NCBI GenBank assembly: GCA_012271265.1
Contig: JAAXGQ010000031.1
Coordinates: 1 to 45,853, forward strand
DNA: 45,853 nt
Direction: 5' to 3'
From: Vicinamibacteraceae bacterium
Lineage (GTDB): Bacteria > Acidobacteriota > Vicinamibacteria > Marinacidobacterales > Marinacidobacteraceae
Positions 35,154 to 43,116 of the stretch are shown here, one piece after another. The notes below the pieces were generated by a model, which searched no databases, was not told the origin of the DNA, and saw only the letters and a list, made by a program, of their open reading frames with translations. Position numbers and translations under genes: made by a program. The number at the start of each line of letters is the position of its first letter. Position 1 is the stretch's first letter.

Positions 35154-36008
35154 ATGAACGACGCTGCGGTGGCCGAGATTCCGCCGGCGGACGCTCCCGG
35201 CGCGGGGCTGGAGCTGGTTCCCCTGGACCAGGATCACCCCGGTTTCCGCGACCCCGCATACCGGGCGCGCCGCAACGAAATCGCCCGTCTCGCTCTCGAC
35301 TACGTCCCCGGCGATCCCGCTCCGAGAGTGGACTACACCCCGGAAGAAAACGCGGTCTGGCGGACGGTCCGGGAACTTCTCGAGCCTCGGCACCGGGATT
35401 TCGCGGTGGCCGAGTACCGGGACTCGGTGGACATGGTGGGGCTGGAGCGCGACGGCATTCCCCAGCTCGAGGACGTGAACGAGCGCATCCGGCCCCGGAC
35501 CGGGTTCCGGATGCTGCCGGTGGCCGGGCTGGTTTCGGCGGGGGCCTTCCTCTCCTTCCTCGCGGACCGCGTCTTCCTGTCGACGCAGTACATCCGACAC
35601 CCGAGCCGGCCGCTCTACACCCCCGAACCGGACATCGTCCACGAGCTCATCGGTCACGCCGCTTCCTTCGCCCACCCGTTCTACGCCGACCTCAGCCGCG
35701 CGTTCGGCCGGGCCGCGCGGCGGGCGAGCGAGGAGGGTGTCGAGCAACTGGCGCGTCTGTACTGGTTCAGTCTGGAGTTCGGCGCCGCCCTCGAGGACGG
35801 CGTCGCCAAGGCATACGGCGCCGGTCTGCTCTCGTCGGTCGACGAGATGGACCACCTCCGGAGAGCCGAGCTGCGGCGGTTCGACTGCGACGTGATCGCG
35901 GCGACGCCTTTCGATCCGACCGCTCTCCAGCCGTTCTACTTCATCGCCCCGAGCTTCGTCGAGGCAGTGCGGCAGATCGGCTCGTGGCTGCGCCGGTTCG
36001 AGTCCTGA
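35154..36008 (+). CDS. phhA: Aromatic amino acid hydroxylase (phenylalanine 4-monooxygenase type)
   Basis: A 284-residue iron- and pterin-dependent monooxygenase that most likely makes tyrosine from phenylalanine. The iron site is complete: HELIGH gives His 163 and His 168, and Glu 208 comes from YWFSLEFG. YTPEENAVWRTV (about 61-72) and RTGFRMLPVAGLVSAGAFL (about 115-133) match the pterin- and substrate-binding parts. Length matches bacterial single-domain enzymes without the regulatory ACT domain. Tryptophan or tyrosine hydroxylase activity cannot be excluded. No pterin-4a-carbinolamine dehydratase gene is adjacent. Its stop is 22 bp from the convergent phosphatase gene. Confidence 0.9.
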   Translation: MNDAAVAEIPPADAPGAGLELVPLDQDHPGFRDPAYRARRNEIARLALDYVPGDPAPRVDYTPEENAVWRTVRELLEPRHRDFAVAEYRDSVDMVGLERDGIPQLEDVNERIRPRTGFRMLPVAGLVSAGAFLSFLADRVFLSTQYIRHPSRPLYTPEPDIVHELIGHAASFAHPFYADLSRAFGRAARRASEEGVEQLARLYWFSLEFGAALEDGVAKAYGAGLLSSVDEMDHLRRAELRRFDCDVIAATPFDPTALQPFYFIAPSFVEAVRQIGSWLRRFES

Positions 36009-36009
36009 C

Positions 36010-36033
36010 CTGACGCGCTGCTCCCGGCGTCAG
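36010..36033. terminator. Hairpin between convergent genes
   Basis: CTGACGC (36010-36016) pairs with GCGTCAG (36027-36033), 10-base loop, between the hydroxylase and phosphatase stops. An alternative stem pairs GCTCCC (36020-36025) with GGGAGC (36033-36038). No T-run. Possible bidirectional terminator. Confidence 0.35.
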
Positions 36034-37283
36034 GGAGCGCGGAGGACGACCACCGTCGCGTCGTCGTCGGGGGCGCCGCGACGGAACCGGCGCGCGGCGC
36101 GCACGACGCGCTCGCAGACATCGGCGGCGGTGGCTCCACGCCCGCGCTCTCGCGACAGGAGGTCGGAAAGCCGCTCCCGGCCGTAGAGCTCCCCGTCGCC
36201 GTCGGATGATTCGGTGATGCCGTCGGTGTAGAGGGCAAGGAGGTCTCCGGAGTCGAGCTGCAGGTCCTGCTCGAAGTAGCGCGGCTTCGGGAACAGCCCC
36301 ACCGGGAGGCCGCCGGCATGGATCAACTCCACCTCGCCGCCGGCGCGGACCAGGACCGGCGGCTGGTGCCCGGCGTTGATGTAGATGATGCGCCGGAGCG
36401 GGACGTCGAGCACGCCGTAGAAGAGGGTCGCGTAGCGGGTTTCCCGCACCGACTCGAAGAGAAGCCGGTTCGTCCGCTCCATGATCGTGCGGAGGGCAAA
36501 GCCGGAATTCGCCATGGCGAAGATCGACGCCCGGAGCGCCGCGACGAGAAGCGCCGCCGGGATGCCCTTCCCGGCCACGTCCGCGACCGCGATGCCCCAG
36601 CGATCCTCCGCGAGCGGCACGAAGTCGTAGTAATCCCCCCCGACCTGGGAACAGGGTTCGTAGACCGCGCCGACGTCCAGCCCCGCGAGCACCGGGAGGT
36701 CGTGCGGGAGGAGGTCCTGGAGAACCTTCCCCGCCACCTCCATCTCGGAGAGCAGGCGGCGCCCCTCCACCGCGGCCTCGTAGAAGAGGACCCGCTCGAG
36801 GGCCGGCGCGGCGCCGGCGGCGAAGTCGCGGAGGCGGGCCCGGTCCCTGCGACCGAATGCGTTCGCCGTCCCGGCCTCCGCCAGCAGTGCCCCGAGCCGC
36901 CTTCCCCCGGCGCCGAGCACCGGCACCGCGACAGCGGAAGCCGTCCCCGGCGTGAGGTCGGGATCGGCGGCGCCCGTCTCCACGAGGGCAATCCGTTCCG
37001 ACGATCCGCTCGCCGCCACCCGCTGGATGATCCCGTTCTCCGCGAGCTCCGCCTCCGGGCCGCGGTGCAGCGCGGCCCGGTCGCCGCGCGCCCGCCGGCA
37101 GAGGACGCGCATCGGGTCCAGGCCGACGATCGTCAGGGAGACGCAGTCGGCATGGGGAATCACCAGGCCGGCGGCGGTGAGGACGCTCTCCGCCGTTCGC
37201 CCCAGTTCCAGACTGCGCCCGATCTCGCGAAACGCTTCGAGAAGGCGGCCCGTCGGGGCCGGTTCAGCCGGAGATGCGGTCAT
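36030..37283 (-). CDS. GAF domain-containing PP2C-type (SpoIIE/RsbU) serine phosphatase
   Basis: A 417-residue cytosolic phosphatase. A GAF-like sensory domain occupies about 25-165. The PPM/SpoIIE domain is at about 190-415: YDFVPLAEDRWGIAVADVAG with metal-binding Asp, KGIPAALLVAALRASIF, LYTDGITESSDGDGELYG and the terminal DDDATVVVLRAP. Such enzymes usually dephosphorylate anti-sigma antagonists or other STAS proteins in stress signalling. No kinase or STAS gene lies next to it, so the partner is unknown. ATG at 37283 lacks an evident ribosome site; a TAGGGT box lies about 52 bases upstream. Confidence 0.9.
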   Translation of the reverse strand: MTASPAEPAPTGRLLEAFREIGRSLELGRTAESVLTAAGLVIPHADCVSLTIVGLDPMRVLCRRARGDRAALHRGPEAELAENGIIQRVAASGSSERIALVETGAADPDLTPGTASAVAVPVLGAGGRRLGALLAEAGTANAFGRRDRARLRDFAAGAAPALERVLFYEAAVEGRRLLSEMEVAGKVLQDLLPHDLPVLAGLDVGAVYEPCSQVGGDYYDFVPLAEDRWGIAVADVAGKGIPAALLVAALRASIFAMANSGFALRTIMERTNRLLFESVRETRYATLFYGVLDVPLRRIIYINAGHQPPVLVRAGGEVELIHAGGLPVGLFPKPRYFEQDLQLDSGDLLALYTDGITESSDGDGELYGRERLSDLLSRERGRGATAADVCERVVRAARRFRRGAPDDDATVVVLRAP

Positions 37284-37334
37284 GGGCTCGGGTGGGCGGC
37301 GGGGACCCGGAACACAGACCCCGCGGCCCGGCGA

Positions 37335-37340
37335 ACCCTA
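37335..37340 (-). promoter_or_regulatory. Candidate -10 box for the SpoIIE-type phosphatase gene
   Basis: TAGGGT on the minus strand, partly formed by the stop codon of the upstream gene. Leader about 45 bases. Weaker than the other candidates because of that overlap. Confidence 0.25.
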
Positions 37341-38009
37341 GCGATGCGCGAAGCAGTAAAACAGGCCGTCGCCTCCGGTCCCCCGGAGATCCTCCTGCCC
37401 GCAGCCCCGGGAACCGTGGGCGGAGTTCCAGGAGTTCGGATTCTCGCCACCGCCGATCCGGTCGTGGTGGCCGACGCGAGCGCTGCCGTCGGAAGCGTTC
37501 GAGGTCCAGTTCGAGCAGGTGGTGTCGCCGTCTCCCATGAACGCCGACCCGTCCATGCCGCTGCCGGTCAGGATGTCATGGCGGTTGACGTCGTCCCCGC
37601 GGCCGCTGATCACGTCGCCGGCCTCCGAGAGCGAGCCTTCCTTGCCGAGACCGGTTTCCTCGCTATGGAGGTGGTTGAGGTCCCGGGCGACCATCACCCC
37701 GTTGGCGTTGTGCCAGGGGCCGCTGCCGATGCGGTCCTTCGCGTGGACGACTTCGTCGCCCACCGTGCTCAGATAGGCGCGCCAGGTGAGCCCCGAAGCC
37801 CCGCCCCCTTCCTCCGCGAGGATCGCGCAGTGGGCGTCGGCCCCGTCCAGCCCCCCGAGGTTGGCCCCGTCGCCGGGACCACGGCTGGTCAGGAAGAAGG
37901 TCATGGTGTCAGCTTCCTGGACGCGCCTCGGAACGGCTTCGGGCGATGCTGCCGCGAGCGCGAGCGCGCCGAGACTGACCGGAACGAGAAAGAAAGCAGT
38001 CCGTCGCAT
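37338..38009 (-). CDS. Secreted lectin-like protein
   Basis: A 223-residue exported protein. A signal peptide (about 1-22, ending near ALAAAS) is followed by one compact domain. Features: FFLTSRGPGDGANLGGLDGA, DAHC, TWRAYLSTVG, RIGSGPWHNANG, HDILTGSGMDG, CSNWTSNASDG, VGHHDRIGG, NSAHGSRGC and a final GLFYCFA. The Cys residues near the ends suggest disulfides. This pattern is found in bacterial proteins often labelled lectin, probably of a C-type-lectin/endostatin-like fold; the ligand is unknown. ATG at 38009 has a very good AAAGGAG seven bases upstream. The family name is from memory and should be treated as tentative; the secreted status is clear. Confidence 0.7.
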   Translation of the reverse strand: MRRTAFFLVPVSLGALALAAASPEAVPRRVQEADTMTFFLTSRGPGDGANLGGLDGADAHCAILAEEGGGASGLTWRAYLSTVGDEVVHAKDRIGSGPWHNANGVMVARDLNHLHSEETGLGKEGSLSEAGDVISGRGDDVNRHDILTGSGMDGSAFMGDGDTTCSNWTSNASDGSARVGHHDRIGGGENPNSWNSAHGSRGCGQEDLRGTGGDGLFYCFAHR

Positions 38010-38023
38010 GGCTTTTCTCCTTT

Positions 38024-38052
38024 GGCCGAAAACGGCCGGCCCGCTCATTCTA
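38024..38052 (-). promoter_or_regulatory. Promoter and 5' hairpin of the lectin-like gene
   Basis: TAGAAT (38047-38052, minus strand) would start transcription near 38040. The first transcribed bases then form a perfect hairpin, GGCCG-TTTT-CGGCC (38024-38037), directly followed by the AAAGGAG ribosome site. A 5' terminal hairpin of this kind can protect mRNA from decay or tune translation. Prediction only. Confidence 0.45.
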
Positions 38053-38072
38053 GGGGGCGGGGCAGGCGCGCT

Positions 38073-39179
38073 TCAGACGGCGTCGTCGCGGCGCGGGAAC
38101 CGGCGCACGCCCCACCACAGGAGCGGCAGGATGAAGATCAGCCAGAAGCCGTAGGTAAGGATCCGGTAGCCGATGCCGATCAGGTCCTCGAGTCCAGCCT
38201 GGGCCAGGAGCACCGCGACCAGCAGCACGACGGTCGAGGTGAGCGGCCGCACGCGAGGGTCGAGCCGGCGGCCCTGCTCCTTCAGGGCATTCGCGACCCG
38301 CTCGTTGAAGGCGTGAATCAGGCTGGTCGCGGTCTCGATGAGCGTGGCGAACAGGACGACCTGGAACGCCACGAGCAGGATCGGGGACCCCAGGCGGGTC
38401 AGGAGGGTGAGCGAGGGCACCGTCTCATCCACCATCCCGGGGCCGAGGCCGGCGATGGCGATGAAGAAGAGGACCGCCGGAATGATCCCGATCGGGCCGG
38501 CGAGCACCCCGGCGATCACCGCGTCGCGCCGGGTGCGGAGGTGGTGGGCACAGAACAGGAGGGCCGGGAGGGTCCCCACGTTGTAGGCCATGTACTCGGC
38601 GCCGCCGAGCGCCCAGTCCGAAGTGATCTCCCCGGAGCCGAACGCCGCGGCGATCTGCGGTCCGAAGGCCCGGACGGCCGCGAGCAGAACCAGGGAATAG
38701 ACGGCGTAGAGGGCCAGGGACCAGAAGGAGAGGAAGTTCTCCACCGTGGTCGTGCCTCGAAGAACCAGCCAGCCGACGGCGACCATGATGACCGCCACGC
38801 CGACCGCGTAGGGGATGCCGAAGGCCCGTGAGACGATTTCGCCCCCGGCGGCGGCGACGACCGACACGATGACGACGAGGGAGGCGAGATAGAGGACCTC
38901 GTAGGCCCAGTGGCCCCGCCCGAGGAGCGTTCGCGCGAACGTCCGGTAGTCCCAGGCCCGGGCCCGGCGCGCCAGTTCGAAAGTGAGGGCGCAGACCGCC
39001 GACCACAGCGGCACGGTGACGAGGGTCATCGCGAGGAGACCGCCGACAACTCCCTTGGTCAGAAAGAAGTCGACGAGTTCCCGCCCGGTGCCGTAACCCC
39101 CGGCGATGATCATCGACTGGAAGCAGAATCCCGGCAGCAGGACCCGCTGGAACCAGTCGGAACGGAGAGGGTTCCTCAC
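38073..39179 (-). CDS. YkvI-like polytopic membrane protein
   Basis: A 368-residue protein with about ten hydrophobic helices. The N-terminal segment FQSMIIAGGYGTGRELVDFF has the broken-helix GxGTGRE motif of the YkvI family, distant relatives of amino-acid transporters of the LeuT-like fold. The last helices are at about 315-355 and the tail is basic (RRFPRRDD). Substrate unknown; no member that I recall has a firmly assigned function. GTG at 39179 is close to a TATCCT box (39194-39199), giving a very short leader. Divergent from the NTF2-like gene. Confidence 0.75.
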   Translation of the reverse strand: MRNPLRSDWFQRVLLPGFCFQSMIIAGGYGTGRELVDFFLTKGVVGGLLAMTLVTVPLWSAVCALTFELARRARAWDYRTFARTLLGRGHWAYEVLYLASLVVIVSVVAAAGGEIVSRAFGIPYAVGVAVIMVAVGWLVLRGTTTVENFLSFWSLALYAVYSLVLLAAVRAFGPQIAAAFGSGEITSDWALGGAEYMAYNVGTLPALLFCAHHLRTRRDAVIAGVLAGPIGIIPAVLFFIAIAGLGPGMVDETVPSLTLLTRLGSPILLVAFQVVLFATLIETATSLIHAFNERVANALKEQGRRLDPRVRPLTSTVVLLVAVLLAQAGLEDLIGIGYRILTYGFWLIFILPLLWWGVRRFPRRDDAV

Positions 39180-39193
39180 AGGCGTGGCTCAAG

Positions 39194-39219
39194 AGGATAA
39201 GGGGCCGAAACCGCATAAT
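39194..39219. promoter_or_regulatory. Compact divergent promoter pair
   Basis: On the minus strand TATCCT (39194-39199) lies 14 bases before the GTG at 39179. On the plus strand CATAAT (39214-39219) lies 9 bases before the ATG at 39229. Both transcripts would have very short leaders. The whole divergent gap is only 49 bp, so the two promoters probably compete. Prediction only. Confidence 0.3.
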
Positions 39220-39228
39220 CTCCGAACC

Positions 39229-39774
39229 ATGCGGAAGCGAGGAGTCCGGGCAGTTCTCGCGGGGCTCGCCGCGGCCCTGTTGGCGCTGCCGGCGGCGGGG
39301 CGGCAGGAACCCGTGGAGGCCTCCGGACGGGAACTTGTGGAGCGCTGGTTCCGGCTGCTCGAAGACCTCGACGGGAGTGAGGAGCGGCGTGCGGCGTTTC
39401 TGAACGTCTATCGGGAGGACGCGCTCCACATCCAGGGCCCTTCGGGCGCCCACCAGCGGGGCACGACGACCTTCTGGGGACGGGAGAAGGTGGGCATGCT
39501 CATCGACCGGCTGCAGCAGGAGTGGGGGGATCACTCCGTCCGGATCGAGGTCACCACCGCCGCCGAAGTCTCCGCCGCGCTCCTGCCGGAGACCGACGGA
39601 CCCTGGGGAGGGCCGTTCGTCGCTGCGGAGTTCGGCCTGTCCGGCACCCACCGCGAGACCGGGATCCGCTGGCACGTTCCCGGGGCGGCCTTCTTCCGGA
39701 TCGCCGGCGGGCAACTGTCCCGGGTGCGGATCTATCTGGGGCTCGGGGAAGCCGCCGAAGTGGAACTCCAGTGA
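39229..39774 (+). CDS. Secreted NTF2/SnoaL-like protein
   Basis: A 181-residue protein. A clear signal peptide (about 1-24, MRKRGVRAVLAGLAAALLAL followed by PAAG) precedes a single alpha+beta domain. LVERWFRLLEDL and FLNVYREDALHIQGP at the N-terminal side, and WHVPGAAFFRIAGGQLSRVR plus IYLGL at the end, match the cone-shaped NTF2-like fold. Members bind small hydrophobic ligands or act as enzymes; no catalytic set can be picked out here. It lies alone, with the YkvI-like gene divergent. The fold assignment is inference from the pattern. Confidence 0.65.
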   Translation: MRKRGVRAVLAGLAAALLALPAAGRQEPVEASGRELVERWFRLLEDLDGSEERRAAFLNVYREDALHIQGPSGAHQRGTTTFWGREKVGMLIDRLQQEWGDHSVRIEVTTAAEVSAALLPETDGPWGGPFVAAEFGLSGTHRETGIRWHVPGAAFFRIAGGQLSRVRIYLGLGEAAEVELQ

Positions 39775-40105
39775 CCCGCCCGGAGCGCGTGCCAGGCCGG
39801 CTCTGGCGCGGCGCGCTCCCGCATCCCCCGCCCGTGTCGCCCTCCACCAGGATCGTTGGCGTCAGCCCAGCTTCACCTGCAGGCGATCGAGACTGCCTAT
39901 GGGACTGACGGTGCGGCGCAGGCCGGCGAGGACGCCGGCGCTCCATGGGGCCGATCCGTACGTCAGGGCGCACCAGTCATGGAGCGCCGGTGTCCTCACC
40001 GGCCCCTGCCGGTCGAGCGGGGTAGAACGGCCCTGGATCGGAGGGGAACGGGTCCGCGCGAGATAGCGTTGACGAGGAACCGCGCGGGCGAACCGCAGTC
40101 GGCGG
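39775..40105. other. 331-bp gap without a gene, containing a REP-like repeat
   Basis: I see no coding sequence here. The gap holds the 84-bp inverted repeat at 39921-40004 and otherwise unremarkable GC-rich sequence. A promoter for the enoyl-CoA hydratase gene should lie in its right part (AGATAGCGTTGACG near 40060), but no convincing hexamer pair is visible. Confidence 0.6.
39921..40004. repeat. REP/BIME-like inverted repeat
   Basis: A 27-base left arm (39921-39947) and a 27-base right arm (39978-40004) are inverted copies with two mismatches, separated by 30 bases. Each arm itself contains GCCGG-type inner palindromes. One arm recurs at 43930-43958. The layout resembles bacterial interspersed mosaic elements built from paired REP units. 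Confidence 0.75.
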
Positions 40106-40909
40106 ATGGGTCCCATGCACAACACCGTCACCACGGACGTCCTGAGAGCGCGGCAGGGGCCGGTGCTGGTCCTCACCCTGAACCGCCCCCACCGCCTGAA
40201 CGCCGTCACCGCCCCGCTCTACGAGGAGCTCATCCACGCCCTCGAAGGCGCGGATGCCGACTCCGCCGTCCGCTCGGTCGTGCTCACCGGCGCCGGACGC
40301 GCCTTCTCGGCCGGAGCGGACCTCAAGCAGCACCGGGAAGCCCCGCCGACGGGCGCCGGGCGCCGGCGCTACGCGGCTCTCGGCCAGACGGCGAACCGCC
40401 TCCTGCAGACGATCGGCATCCCGGTGGTGGCCGCGGTGAACGGCCCCGCGATCGGCGCCGGACTGGAGCTGGCTCTCTCCGCCGACTTCGCCATCGCTGC
40501 TTCGGACGCGAAGCTGCGCCTTCCCGAAATCGCGATCGGCACCTTCGTTGGTGGTGGGGTGACCTACACCCTTCCCGAGCGGGTGGGAACGGTCCGGGCC
40601 CGCGAACTGCTCTATCTGGGTGACTTCTTCTCCGGAGCCGAGGCCGCGGCTCTCGGCGTGGTGCATCGGGCGCTGCCGGCCGAGGAGGTGCTGCCCGAGG
40701 CCATTCTGCTCGCCGGGCGGCTGGCGCGTCGGGCGCCGCGCCCCCTGGCGAAGGCCAAGCAGCTCCTTCGCGCGGCTCCCTCCCGAAGCCGGGAAGCGGC
40801 CCTCGCCGCGGAACAGGCCGCGCTCGAGGAGATCTTCGGGACCGACGACTGGCGTGAGGGCGTTCGCGCCTTCGCGGAAGGTCGTCCCCCCCGTTTCCGA
40901 GGAACATGA
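40106..40909 (+). CDS. Enoyl-CoA hydratase/isomerase family protein
   Basis: A 267-residue crotonase-fold enzyme acting on acyl-CoA thioesters. VLTLNRPHRLNAV opens the fold. GAGRAFSAGADLKQH forms the oxyanion-hole loop, and NGPAIGAGLELALSADFAIA carries the first catalytic Glu. KLRLPEIAIGTFVGGGVTYT carries the second Glu position. ATG at 40106 or 40115 can serve as start; neither has a strong ribosome site. The last bases overlap the acyl-CoA synthetase start by 4 (ATGA), so the pair is co-translated and should act in one acyl-CoA pathway. Substrate chain not predictable. Confidence 0.88.
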   Translation: MGPMHNTVTTDVLRARQGPVLVLTLNRPHRLNAVTAPLYEELIHALEGADADSAVRSVVLTGAGRAFSAGADLKQHREAPPTGAGRRRYAALGQTANRLLQTIGIPVVAAVNGPAIGAGLELALSADFAIAASDAKLRLPEIAIGTFVGGGVTYTLPERVGTVRARELLYLGDFFSGAEAAALGVVHRALPAEEVLPEAILLAGRLARRAPRPLAKAKQLLRAAPSRSREAALAAEQAALEEIFGTDDWREGVRAFAEGRPPRFRGT

Positions 40910-43098
40910 CAGCAGGCGGGGGTGGGCTTCTCCGTCTCTTCGAGCCGCGTTCCATCGCGGTCGTGGGGGCAAGCGTCCACCCGGAAAAACGCGGGCACCA
41001 GATCCTGCGCGCCCTGGACCGGTCCGGCTACGCGGGCCGGGTCTTTCCGGTCAACCGGGGTGGGGGGCGCATCGTCGGGCGGCGGGCGGTGCGCTCGGTC
41101 ACGGATCTCCCCGAAGGCGTGGACCTTGCCGTCCTCTCGGTTCCCGCGGCGGCCGCGCCAGCGCTGGTCCGCGACTGCGGAGCCCGGGGCGTGGGGGCGG
41201 CGATCGTGCTCGCGGTCGGCTTTCGCGAATCCGGCGCCGCCGGGTCCCGCCTCGAAGCCCGGCTGCGGCGGGCCGGACGGGAGGCCGGGGTGCGCATTCT
41301 GGGGCCCAATACGTCCGGCCTCCTGAACCTCTCTCGCGGGATCAACCTGATCGGGGCGCCCGGCGTGCGCGCGGGCGGCGTCGCGCTGGTGGTGCAGTCC
41401 GGCAACATCGCCCTGGGGCTGATGGACGAGCTCGTCCGCGGATCAGGGCTCGGGATCTCGATCTGCTGCGGTCTCGGCAACGAGTGTGACGTGGGGTTCG
41501 CCGAGGTGCTCGACTACCTCGGGGGCCACGCGGGGACGACCGCCATCGTGATGCACTTCGAGGGATGCTGCGATGCACGGCGCCTGCTCGAGGTGGGAGC
41601 CCGGGTGAGCCGGGCGAAACCGGTCCTGGCGCTGAAGTCGGGGCGTACGGCGGAGGGCGCCCGGACGGCGCTGTCCCACACCGGCGCCGTCGCCGGGCCC
41701 TACGACCGACTGCGCGCCGGGTTCCGGCAGGCGGGGATCGTCGAGGTCACCCGCACCGACGAGCTCGTGCCGGTGGCGGCCGCCCTGGCTTCACAGCCTC
41801 CAGGGCCGCCGCCGACCGGCGTGGGGGTGCTGTCCGACGGGGGCGGACAGAGCACGCTGGTGAGCGACGCGCTGAACGAGCTGGGCGCCCCGACGGCGCG
41901 GCTCCGCGAGGAAACCTCGACGGCGCTCCGGAAACGGCTCGGACCCGCCGCCGCGGTGAAGACCCCGGTGGACGTGGCCGGCGCGGCGGACGCCGACCCC
42001 GGGGTCTTTCTTCCAGCCCTGGAGCTGCTCGCGGGCGACCCCGGGGTCGGGACGGTGCTGCTTGTGGGCATGTTCGGCGGCTACGCCATTCGTTTCTCCG
42101 AGACACTGGCCGCCTCGGAAGTCGCCGCGGCCCGGGGCATGGCCGCCGTGATGCGGGCAGCCGGGAAGGGGTTCGTGGTGCACTCCCAGTACGCCGGCCA
42201 TGGAAGCGAGGCGCTTCTCGCGCTCGCGGCGGCGGGGGTTCCGGTCATCGGCTCGCTCGAAGCAGCCTGCCGGGCGGCGGCGGAACTCCAGAGCCGGGGG
42301 TCGGTCCTTGCCGGGCCCGTGCGCTGGCCGGGGCCGCGGCCCCGCCGGGGGCCGCCCGGGCCGGGTGGCGGAAGGGAGGTCATCGAGGCGGCACGACGCG
42401 AGGCCCGCGTGGGCCTCGACGAGCAGGAGGCGCGGACGCTGCTCGGGTCGGTGGATCTGCGCTTTCCGCCGCTGGAGGTGGTGGGGTCCGCCGGGGCAGC
42501 CGCGGCGGCAGCGGCGCGGGCCGGGAGACCGGTCGCGATCCGACTGCTGTCCCGGACCATCCTCCACAAATCCGATGCCGGCGGCGTGGAACTCGGGGTG
42601 TCGGGCGGGAATGCGGCGTCGGCGGCCTTCGAGCGGATTGCCGCCGCGGCCCGCTCCTGGGCGGCGGTGCGCGGGCTGCCGCCGGAGGCCCCGGCGGCGA
42701 CGGTGACGCCGATGCTCGCGGCGCCGGTCGCCGAGCTGCTCGTGGGCGCGTTCCGGGATCCGCAACTGGGACCGGTGATCACGCTCGGCGCCGGCGGCAC
42801 GCTCGTGGAGGCGCTCTCCGATGTCGTTCACCGAGTGGTTCCGGCAAGCGCGGAGGAACTCGACGCGGCTCTCGGCGAACTGGCGGTGGATGCGCTGCTT
42901 CGGGGCCATCGGGGGCGTCCGGCGGGGCGACGGTCCGCGGTGGTGAAGGCGGCCGCCGCCGTGGCGGAGTGCCTGCTGCGTTGGCCGGAGGTGGCCGAGG
43001 CCGAAGTGAATCCTCTCTTCGTCTACGCCCACGGCGTCGTTCCCGTGGACGCCCGGGTCGTTCTCACTCCCGATTCCCGACGCCCTACCCCAACCTGA
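40906..43098 (+). CDS. ADP-forming acyl-CoA (acetate-CoA) synthetase, fused alpha-beta
   Basis: A 730-residue enzyme that interconverts acyl-CoA, ADP and phosphate with acid, CoA and ATP. Order of parts: CoA-binding Rossmann domain (about 1-130; IAVVGASVHPEKRGHQILRA), succinyl-CoA-ligase-like domains with the phospho-histidine at about 258 (ALSHTGAVAG), and an ATP-grasp domain (about 500-730; LLSRTILHKSDAGGVELGV, EVNPLFVY). Between alpha and beta lies a Pro/Arg/Gly-rich linker (about 468-485). In the ATP-grasp motif the usual Lys before LxS is Arg (about 546). Most key residues are kept, so an active enzyme is likely. Coupled to the hydratase gene. Confidence 0.87.
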   Translation: MTAGGGGLLRLFEPRSIAVVGASVHPEKRGHQILRALDRSGYAGRVFPVNRGGGRIVGRRAVRSVTDLPEGVDLAVLSVPAAAAPALVRDCGARGVGAAIVLAVGFRESGAAGSRLEARLRRAGREAGVRILGPNTSGLLNLSRGINLIGAPGVRAGGVALVVQSGNIALGLMDELVRGSGLGISICCGLGNECDVGFAEVLDYLGGHAGTTAIVMHFEGCCDARRLLEVGARVSRAKPVLALKSGRTAEGARTALSHTGAVAGPYDRLRAGFRQAGIVEVTRTDELVPVAAALASQPPGPPPTGVGVLSDGGGQSTLVSDALNELGAPTARLREETSTALRKRLGPAAAVKTPVDVAGAADADPGVFLPALELLAGDPGVGTVLLVGMFGGYAIRFSETLAASEVAAARGMAAVMRAAGKGFVVHSQYAGHGSEALLALAAAGVPVIGSLEAACRAAAELQSRGSVLAGPVRWPGPRPRRGPPGPGGGREVIEAARREARVGLDEQEARTLLGSVDLRFPPLEVVGSAGAAAAAAARAGRPVAIRLLSRTILHKSDAGGVELGVSGGNAASAAFERIAAAARSWAAVRGLPPEAPAATVTPMLAAPVAELLVGAFRDPQLGPVITLGAGGTLVEALSDVVHRVVPASAEELDAALGELAVDALLRGHRGRPAGRRSAVVKAAAAVAECLLRWPEVAEAEVNPLFVYAHGVVPVDARVVLTPDSRRPTPT

Positions 43099-43116
43099 GA
43101 CAGGCGCTCGCGCGCG

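Noticed and set aside
43099-43116. GC alternating stretch between the acyl-CoA synthetase and cutA as a terminator
   Set aside because: Too short and with no clear stem-loop or T-run.
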